Source of the DNA: Cytophagales bacterium
GTDB lineage: Bacteria > Bacteroidota > Bacteroidia > Cytophagales > Cyclobacteriaceae
Reading direction: 5' to 3'
Assembly (NCBI GenBank): GCA_029262955.1
Contig: JAJCYL010000654.1
Span: forward strand, 1 to 5,089
Length of the DNA: 5,089 nt
The notes beneath the pieces are model-generated. The model worked only from the letters and a program-made list of their open reading frames with translations. It was not told the DNA's origin and made no database searches. Positions 1 to 5,089 of this stretch are shown piece after piece. Position 1 is the first letter of the stretch; each line of letters opens with the position of its first letter. The translations under genes were made by a program, and so were the position numbers.

Positions 1-1
1 G

Positions 2-1303
2 GGATCAGGAAGAATGACGCATATTGAAAAGGGTGATTTTGTCGGGCATCCTGAGGGATTGAAATGGACTGGAGAAGAGGGATCTCCTTTAACTCTAAAA
101 ATGGAAGATATCATTGATACGCTTGGAATATCTCTTTACGAAAATGAACTTGTTAAGAATCCAAGTGTTTGGTTTCCACATGGACTTATGGGTATATCAA
201 CCTCGGACATCTTGCTGATTGACCATGATAATTTTGGCCCATTTAAGGACCAACTACTTATTGGGGATCAAGGTCACAGTAAAATTATGCGGGTTTATCA
301 AGAAAAAGTAGATGGAGTGTATCAGGGAGCTTGTTTTCCATTCAGGGAAGGTTTTTCTTCCGGAATACTAAGATTAGAATGGAGCCCAGATCAGAAGTCC
401 CTATATGCTGGAATGACTAGTCGAGGATGGAGCTCTACTGGCCCTGAGCCTTTCGGATTGGAACGCCTGGAATGGAATGGTAAAACACCTTTTGAAATAA
501 AACAAATAAACGCTAAACCAGATGGTTTTGAATTAACATTTACCCAACCAGTTGATCGGGAGCTGGGTGCTCTGGCAGACTCTTACAGCATTAGTGATTT
601 CACATATTTATATCACCATTCCTATGGCAGCCCAGTTGTAGATATTCAGGCTAAGCAAATCTATGACATTGAACTTAGTGCGGACCGTACAAAAGTCAGG
701 CTTTACGTTGATCAGCTACGACCCGGGTATATCTACGAATTCAAAGCTCCGGGAGTGGTAAATCGAAACAAGCAAAAACTGCTTCACAATTTTGGTTATT
801 ATACGCTCAATAATATACCAGAAGGAGAAGTGAGAATGAATCACAGTAATGGAACTCAATCAGTGAGTGTGGGATCTACTTCACCAGGCAATAAGCGAAT
901 TGTTGAAATGCCAGCGTCATGGATCAAAGGGCCTGATAAAACTATCACCTTGAAAACAATACCGGGACTTAAATTTGACTTAGATGAAATAAGTGTGAAA
1001 GCGGGAGACAAAATTAAATTGGAGTTTGCCAATCCTGACGACATGTTACACAATCTACTCATTACAAAACCGGGAACAGCAGACAAGATCATGTATGAAG
1101 CGCTGAACCTTGGTCTTAAAGGGCAGGAAATGAGCTATGTTCCAGATACTGACGACGTGCTCTATCATTCCACATTATTGCAACCAGAAAGCAACGATGT
1201 TATCTATTTTGAAGCTCCGGCCACACCAGGAGATTATGTTTACATCTGTACATTTCCCGGGCATGGACTTACAATGAGAGGAATTTTAAGAGTAACCAAT
1301 TAA
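2..1303 (+). CDS. Propeller-type dehydrogenase with C-terminal azurin-like copper domain (5' partial)
   Basis: This is the C-terminal part of an extracytoplasmic redox protein. The frame is open to the left edge with no stop, and codons before the ATG at 14 (G-S-G-R) read as normal protein, so that ATG is probably internal. Numbering from it, residues 1-158 resemble the last blades of the propeller in putative membrane-bound dehydrogenases of Planctomycetes and Bacteroidota (GHPEGL, VWFPHG, GDQGHSKIMR at 84-93, CFPFREGF, RGWSSTGP). Residues 159-271 look like a beta-sandwich connector ending in YYTLNNIP. After a polar linker, residues 310-429 form a plastocyanin/azurin fold. Visible copper ligands are His346 (MLHN), Cys412, His417 and Met421 in CTFPGHGLTM, with the same spacing as the azurin motif. 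The copper domain probably passes electrons to or from the propeller or a partner cytochrome; that role and the substrate are inferred. Signal peptide and catalytic residues would lie upstream. Domain calls rest on remembered family patterns. Confidence 0.85.
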   Translation, partial: GSGRMTHIEKGDFVGHPEGLKWTGEEGSPLTLKMEDIIDTLGISLYENELVKNPSVWFPHGLMGISTSDILLIDHDNFGPFKDQLLIGDQGHSKIMRVYQEKVDGVYQGACFPFREGFSSGILRLEWSPDQKSLYAGMTSRGWSSTGPEPFGLERLEWNGKTPFEIKQINAKPDGFELTFTQPVDRELGALADSYSISDFTYLYHHSYGSPVVDIQAKQIYDIELSADRTKVRLYVDQLRPGYIYEFKAPGVVNRNKQKLLHNFGYYTLNNIPEGEVRMNHSNGTQSVSVGSTSPGNKRIVEMPASWIKGPDKTITLKTIPGLKFDLDEISVKAGDKIKLEFANPDDMLHNLLITKPGTADKIMYEALNLGLKGQEMSYVPDTDDVLYHSTLLQPESNDVIYFEAPATPGDYVYICTFPGHGLTMRGILRVTN

Positions 1304-1324
1304 CATTGAAGGTTTCTTCAATGT
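1303..1324 (+). terminator. Hairpin at the stop codon of the copper protein gene
   Basis: ACATTGAAG (1303-1311) and CTTCAATGT (1316-1324) are perfect inverted repeats of 9 bp around the 4-base loop GTTT. The left arm begins at the last base of the TAA stop. No T-run follows, so this is not a classical intrinsic terminator. It may be a weak terminator or a 3' mRNA-stabilising stem separating this gene from the receptor, whose ATG lies 45 bases further on. The stem is seen directly; the function is inferred. Confidence 0.35.
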
Positions 1325-1369
1325 CAAGCATGATAGAGTTCGCTACTAAAAACTTGTAACAACCTTTAA

Positions 1370-1570
1370 ATGGCTAAAGTTCTATTGTTATTATTTTTTC
1401 TTAGTTCCTTCTTACGTGTATCCGGACAAGTATTTACCTTATCCGGGACTGTAAATGGATTTGAAAAAGACCCCATAGAGGGAGCGACAGTTTACATCAA
1501 AGAAAACGGGCTGGGCACAACCACCGATAAAGACGGGAAATTTGCCCTTGATTTAGCAAAAGGCGTGTAA
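1370..1570 (+). CDS. N-terminal fragment of TonB-dependent receptor, cut by in-frame TAA
   Basis: These 66 residues are the start of the receptor that continues from 1571. The ATG at 1370 is the earliest possible start because the codon directly before it (1367-1369) is an in-frame TAA; no clear Shine-Dalgarno precedes it, as is common in Bacteroidota. Residues 1-19 are a Sec signal peptide with a long hydrophobic core (VLLLLFFLSSFL), probable cleavage before Gln20 (VSG|Q). From about residue 22 the sequence matches the carboxypeptidase-D-regulatory-like domain found at the N-terminus of many Bacteroidota TonB-dependent receptors: LSGTVNG, PIEGATVYIKENGLGTTTDKDGKF. The domain stops at KGV, one strand short of its end, and the missing strand (TLQVRFVG) follows in the same frame after the TAA. 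Alone, this would be an exported peptide with no evident function. It is best read as part of one broken gene spanning 1370-3709. Confidence 0.75.
   Translation: MAKVLLLLFFLSSFLRVSGQVFTLSGTVNGFEKDPIEGATVYIKENGLGTTTDKDGKFALDLAKGV
1568..1570 (+). other. Premature in-frame TAA inside the receptor gene
   Basis: This TAA falls between GGC-GTG and ACC-TTA-CAA in one continuous frame. In the carboxypeptidase-D-regulatory-like domain this strand normally reads G-x-Y-x-L, so the stop occupies the place where Tyr is expected; TAT or TAC to TAA is a single third-position change. Homology continues on both sides with no frame change. It is therefore a nonsense mutation or a single-base sequence error. 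Stop-codon readthrough is possible but nothing in the sequence specifically supports it. Confidence 0.8.
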
Positions 1571-1579
1571 ACCTTACAA

Positions 1580-3709
1580 GTGCGCTTTGTAGGACGGGAG
1601 AGTTTAGAGAAAAAAGTGCCTGTATTCAGGAATGTTAATCAGTATATCAGACTTCATGTTGAAGCAATTCTAATGGATGAAGTGGTTAAAAGTGCACGTC
1701 CGGAGGATTATCGAATTAAATCCATCGCAGGTATTGAAAGCATGACCTTTGAAGATCTTGAAAATGTGCCATTTTTATTGGGAGAGCAGGATGTCATAAA
1801 TTCCATAACATTACTTCCAGGTGTTTCTACAGGTGGTGAAGGCTCCACAGGGTTCAACGTCAGGGGCGGAAAGATCGATCAAAATCTGATTACTCTGAAT
1901 AGAGCGGTGATTTTCAATTCCTCACATTTATTAGGGTTCTTTTCTATTTTCAACTCTGATGTAGTTGAAGATTTCAGTTTATATAAGGGTCACCTTCCCG
2001 CAAATTATGGTGGAAGAATCTCCTCCGTTCTTGAAGTGAATCTGAAGGAAGGAAATTATCAGGAATGGGGGGGATCGGGTACTTTCGGAATCGCAACAAG
2101 CAAGATTTTTGCAGAGGGACCAATAATTGAAAACAAATTATCAATTATTGGAAGTGCTCGTGTTGCATACCCAAATTGGCTGATTCATGGTGTGCGGGAT
2201 TTTGAAGTTAGGAACAGTAATGCAAGTTTCGATGATCAAAATATTACGCTCAGCTACCGTTTTAATGATTCAAACAAAGTCACCTATTCTTTTTATAGAA
2301 GTTTCGATAAGTTCCAATTTGGTAAAGAATTCAAGTTTCAATGGCAGCACTTAATCTCAAGCCTTACTGTGCAAAATGCATTGTCAGAAAACCTTATACA
2401 TGAATTTGAGGCTGATGTAGTGAATTTCGAAAATATACTGGAAGACAAAATAGAAGATTTTAACATCCAAAGTGGCGTCAAGCTCATAACCCTTCATGAC
2501 AATTTTTTTTATGATGGTTTTAAAAATCATGAAATAATTGCTGGTGCGGAATGGAAAAACTACTTGCCACGTTCTGAGAAAAGAAACCCCGGTTTAAATT
2601 CAGGTGTATTAGAAAAGAGCGTTAAAAAAGACAAAGGATGGATATTAAGTGGATTTGCCGAGGACAGCTGGAAAATCGAAAATGGTCCAACTTTGTCACT
2701 GGGATTTAGATACAATTACTACACTCAAAGAGGCAACAGACATGTCCTTGAATATGAACAGGGGGTTGCAAAATCACTACTAAATGTTGTAGATACTACC
2801 ATTATTGAAAGCGGCCCCGTTTCATCTCACTCAGGTTTCGAACCAAGAATAGGGGTTACTTATCCGCTAAGTGATCATTTTGCGCTCAAAGCCAGTTATA
2901 ATCGTGTATTTCAATATATTCACCTTATTTCTAATACTACTACAGCCACTCCTGTTGATCAATGGCAGGTCAGCACAAGGTATATCAAACCACAAAAGTC
3001 ATCCAATTATTCTTTCGGTATGACTTATCAGGAACCACAGCACATATGGCAATTCTCCGTAGATCTCTTTCATAGAGATATCAATAGAATTTATGATTAT
3101 AAGGATTTTGCAAATCTGATACTTAACAATCATCTGGAAACGGAATTATTACAGGGTAAGAGTCGTGCCTCTGGCCTCGAGGTTCTGATAGAAAAATCTC
3201 AACCAGGGTGGAATGGCTGGCTTGCCTACACCTATTCAAAATCTGAAAACAGCATCCCAGGTGAGCTTTTCGGGGAATCGATTAATAATGGTGAATGGTA
3301 TAATTCTAATTACAACCAACCAAATAATGTCTCTTTGGTGGTTAACCGGGATATAGGGAAAAACAAATTTTTTTCGTTCAATTTCATTTACAAGACCGGG
3401 CGTCCCTTTACTGGTGTTGAGTCCAATTTTGTAACTAACAATATTGTAGTCCCAATTTACTCGGAACGGAATAAATACAGAATACCGGATTATATTCGGC
3501 TCGATTTAGCTTTCGGATATACTTCAGTTATTAGAAGATTGAAAGACAAATTCACATTCTCCATTTACAATGCCCTCGGCCGTGACAATGCCTATTCTGT
3601 CTTCTACCGTAAAGCATTTGATAACTCCATTGTTCCATTTAGCTATAAACTAAGTGTCTTAGGTCGTTCATTTCCTTCAATTACTTACTCTGTAAATTTC
3701 GTCAAGTGA
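1580..3709 (+). CDS. TonB-dependent outer-membrane receptor, plug and barrel (5' broken)
   Basis: This is the body of a TonB-dependent receptor importing an unknown ligand across the outer membrane. In full-length numbering from 1370 (779 codons), the end of the regulatory-like domain (RFVGRE) is followed near residue 102 by MDEVVKSA, which resembles the (L)DEVVV stretch before the plug in SusC-like receptors. The plug runs from about 127 to 230, with LLPGVSTGGEGSTGFNVRGG (NVRGG at 163-167) and YGGR at 213-216. The rest is a beta-barrel rich in alternating aromatic strands, including RIPDYIRLDLAFGY and the terminal strand SITYSVNFVK expected for outer-membrane assembly. The GTG at 1580 is only the first possible start after the TAA at 1568; it has no ribosome binding site, lies inside the domain and would give a product lacking a signal peptide, so it is probably not a natural start. 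If the TAA is real, this is a pseudogene. The DUF4249 gene follows with a 4-base overlap. Confidence 0.85.
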   Translation: MRFVGRESLEKKVPVFRNVNQYIRLHVEAILMDEVVKSARPEDYRIKSIAGIESMTFEDLENVPFLLGEQDVINSITLLPGVSTGGEGSTGFNVRGGKIDQNLITLNRAVIFNSSHLLGFFSIFNSDVVEDFSLYKGHLPANYGGRISSVLEVNLKEGNYQEWGGSGTFGIATSKIFAEGPIIENKLSIIGSARVAYPNWLIHGVRDFEVRNSNASFDDQNITLSYRFNDSNKVTYSFYRSFDKFQFGKEFKFQWQHLISSLTVQNALSENLIHEFEADVVNFENILEDKIEDFNIQSGVKLITLHDNFFYDGFKNHEIIAGAEWKNYLPRSEKRNPGLNSGVLEKSVKKDKGWILSGFAEDSWKIENGPTLSLGFRYNYYTQRGNRHVLEYEQGVAKSLLNVVDTTIIESGPVSSHSGFEPRIGVTYPLSDHFALKASYNRVFQYIHLISNTTTATPVDQWQVSTRYIKPQKSSNYSFGMTYQEPQHIWQFSVDLFHRDINRIYDYKDFANLILNNHLETELLQGKSRASGLEVLIEKSQPGWNGWLAYTYSKSENSIPGELFGESINNGEWYNSNYNQPNNVSLVVNRDIGKNKFFSFNFIYKTGRPFTGVESNFVTNNIVVPIYSERNKYRIPDYIRLDLAFGYTSVIRRLKDKFTFSIYNALGRDNAYSVFYRKAFDNSIVPFSYKLSVLGRSFPSITYSVNFVK
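3706..3709 (+). promoter_or_regulatory. GTGA stop/start overlap, probable translational coupling
   Basis: The TGA stop of the receptor (3707-3709) overlaps a GTG start (3706-3708) of the next gene. No Shine-Dalgarno-like sequence lies before this GTG, so translation of the downstream gene probably depends on ribosomes finishing the receptor. A second in-frame GTG at 3727 would give a shorter, still plausible signal peptide, so the exact start is not certain. Confidence 0.5.
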
Positions 3710-4785
3710 ATAAGCCGATAGAAATAGTGACTTTTCAACAAACAAAAAAACGCATTCTATTTATCCTAATGGCATTTGCTCTAAATTTTACGAACTGCGG
3801 GAGGAGATACGAATTCGAACCTGATCTCAATCCGGAAACTGAAATTGTCATATCGGGCTTAATTCATAATGGACCCGGACCCTATTTCATCACCCTAGAG
3901 AGGGTAAAAAGAAATGCGAATGATATTACTGAAGTTCAATTTGCCAGAGTAAAAATAATCGATGATGAAGGTAATGAAGAAGACTGTGTGGAGGTAAGTC
4001 CCGGTATTTATGAATGTGAGGGGTTGATTGTGAAGGGGCAACCAGGACGGTCGTACCATACAGAAGTAGTCCTTGATAATAACAAATCTTATAGTTCTCT
4101 TCCGGATCAAATGCCCACTGTAAAAGGGAACGATATGGAAGTCACGTGGAAAGAAACCGTAAAAATAACCACCACTCCAACTGGAGCTGATGTATCGACT
4201 GAGATCATTCAGTTTTCATTATTGTCTAATCTGCCGGAATCAAATGAGCCATACCAGCTCTTTTGGCGTGGAGAGGAGCTCTATCAGTTTTTACAGAAGC
4301 AAGTATTTTTCGCTTTTCAACCCCCTCCTCCTTGTTACATGTTGGGTGATCTCAGTGGGAAGCTGAAGCTATTTAACTCAAGAGAGCATGTATCCTCCAC
4401 CTTTTCAATTGAAAACTTCAGTCAAAGAGAAATTGATGATACATTTTTGAGAAAACACGTCTTTTCAATACACCAACTATCAATTTCTGAAGCGTATTTC
4501 ACTTATTTGGAGACAATCGGGGAGCTAACTGAAAATGTGGGATCAATATTTGACACTCCAAAAGGCCTTATCCAAGGCAACGTCGTCTCGTTGGATAATC
4601 AGAATGAGAATGTTTTTGGGTTTTTCCGGGCAGTACAAGCGGATACTGTACATCTCGCAATCTTTCCAAGGGATCTTGAGGCTAAACCAAGGGACCGTTG
4701 CGAAATAATCCGTCCCGGACCGAATTGTTTTGGCTGCCCAAAAGGAACTTTTGACAGACCAGGGTTATACACTAAAATCAATTAA
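3706..4785 (+). CDS. DUF4249 domain-containing lipoprotein
   Basis: This 359-residue protein fits DUF4249, a Bacteroidota family of exported proteins of unknown function usually encoded beside a TonB-dependent receptor, as here. Residues 14-16 (KKR) and 17-29 (ILFILMAFALNFT) form a signal peptide ending at Cys31, probably the lipidated residue, although the site reads F-T-N-C and Asn at -1 is unusual for a lipobox. Family features are the first strand EIVISGLIHNGPGPY (46-60), the Ig-like strands with SPGIYEC and GQPGRSYHTEVVLDNNKSYSS, and a C-terminal block with QGNVVSLDNQNENVFGFFRA (290-309). Further cysteines are C94, C104, C210, C332, C341 and C344, which could form disulfides outside the cytoplasm. 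It probably sits on the outer membrane and assists the receptor in binding its ligand; this is inferred from gene pairing. The GTG start is chosen for the 4-base overlap; GTG at 3727 is an alternative. Length is near the family norm. Confidence 0.85.
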   Translation: MNKPIEIVTFQQTKKRILFILMAFALNFTNCGRRYEFEPDLNPETEIVISGLIHNGPGPYFITLERVKRNANDITEVQFARVKIIDDEGNEEDCVEVSPGIYECEGLIVKGQPGRSYHTEVVLDNNKSYSSLPDQMPTVKGNDMEVTWKETVKITTTPTGADVSTEIIQFSLLSNLPESNEPYQLFWRGEELYQFLQKQVFFAFQPPPPCYMLGDLSGKLKLFNSREHVSSTFSIENFSQREIDDTFLRKHVFSIHQLSISEAYFTYLETIGELTENVGSIFDTPKGLIQGNVVSLDNQNENVFGFFRAVQADTVHLAIFPRDLEAKPRDRCEIIRPGPNCFGCPKGTFDRPGLYTKIN

Positions 4786-5089
4786 GTTGATGAACTGAAC
4801 CCAATCGGCTACATGTCAGGTGGTGGTTACGCTTATAGGTGATTATCTCCACCCAATCTGCCAGTGTTGTTTCAAAACTTAACCTAGTACCAAATCAAGC
4901 GTTGCCTCTTTTTGTTTATTCAACAGTATATACTCAATGGTCGAAACGGCAAACTACGTTCAGGAAAACTTTAGCTCCTAAAACCGAAAAGCTGCAACAC
5001 TCGCTCCATGCTACAATCTTAAAGTGGTGCATTACTCCTAAGTTGTTGTTTTGATCCAATGGACTTATTGCAATCAACCATTTGTAAAT
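4786..5089 (+). other. Tail with no supported gene
   Basis: About 300 bases after the DUF4249 stop hold nothing I can name. A 71-codon open frame from a GTG at 4839 has no ribosome binding site, no domain pattern and a composition unlike its neighbours. The complement has a frame open from the right edge to a stop near 4933, about 50 codons without a recognisable pattern. I found no tRNA, no strong terminator hairpin and no clear repeat. There is only a T-rich stretch near 4908-4919 with no stem before it, and a weak 4-bp stem at 4785-4796. It may be an intergenic region or a decayed gene. Confidence 0.5.

Noticed and set aside
856..1092. 78-codon minus-strand open frame within the copper protein gene
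   Set aside because: It lies fully antisense to the well-supported azurin domain region and has no domain of its own.
2503..2510. Run of eight T in the receptor gene as a possible phase-variation tract
   Set aside because: The frame is intact through it (HDNFFYDG), eight bases is short in AT-rich DNA, and the only disruption in the gene is elsewhere and is a substitution.
4820..4856. GGTGG...CCACC inverted repeat considered as a terminator or recombination site
   Set aside because: Only five base pairs with a long loop and no T-run; attC-like core sites and tRNA features were looked for around it and not found.
4839..5054. 71-codon + strand open frame after the DUF4249 gene
   Set aside because: GTG start without a ribosome binding site, no recognisable domain, low-complexity mix of Ser, Thr, Lys and Leu, and it follows a stop codon directly; probably a chance frame.
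4933..5089. Minus-strand frame open from the right edge, possible 3' end of a gene
   Set aside because: About 50 codons with no family pattern; an open frame of this length is expected by chance in AT-rich DNA. The sequence beyond the window would decide.
5059..5089. ATG at 5059 as a possible start of a next gene
   Set aside because: Only ten codons are visible, there is no Shine-Dalgarno or signal-peptide-like start, and nothing else supports it.

Overview
The window carries three genes in a row on the + strand and then a short tail with no convincing gene. Base composition is moderately AT-rich. The architecture points to the phylum Bacteroidota, probably an aerobic, environmental, Cytophagales-like member. 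The main evidence is a TonB-dependent receptor with an N-terminal carboxypeptidase-D-regulatory-like domain, followed directly by a DUF4249 lipoprotein, and the lack of clear Shine-Dalgarno sequences. This assignment is inferred from gene content, not from a marker gene.

Layout: (1) Positions 2-1303 hold the 3' part of a large secreted protein. It has the end of a sugar/PQQ-dehydrogenase-type beta-propeller, a beta-sandwich connector, and a C-terminal azurin-type copper domain with a full type-1 copper ligand set. The 5' end lies outside the window. (2) Positions 1303-1324 form a perfect 9-bp hairpin starting at the last base of that gene's stop codon. (3) Positions 1370-3709 encode a TonB-dependent outer-membrane receptor of about 779 codons, broken by one in-frame TAA at 1568-1570. 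The stop separates the signal peptide and most of the N-terminal domain (66 aa) from the plug and barrel. The reading frame is the same on both sides, so this is a nonsense substitution or a base-calling error, not a frameshift. (4) Positions 3706-4785 encode a DUF4249 protein whose GTG start overlaps the receptor's stop by four bases. (5) Positions 4786-5089 hold no gene I can support.

The receptor and the DUF4249 protein look like a two-gene outer-membrane unit: a TonB-driven importer plus a surface or periplasmic lipoprotein partner, comparable in layout to SusC/SusD pairs but with an unrelated partner. Their substrate cannot be read from the sequence. The upstream copper/propeller protein is probably a separate transcription unit with a redox or oxidative-catabolism role outside the cytoplasm. 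I see no new defence, mobile or RNA-based system here. The most checkable oddity is the stop codon inside the otherwise intact receptor.
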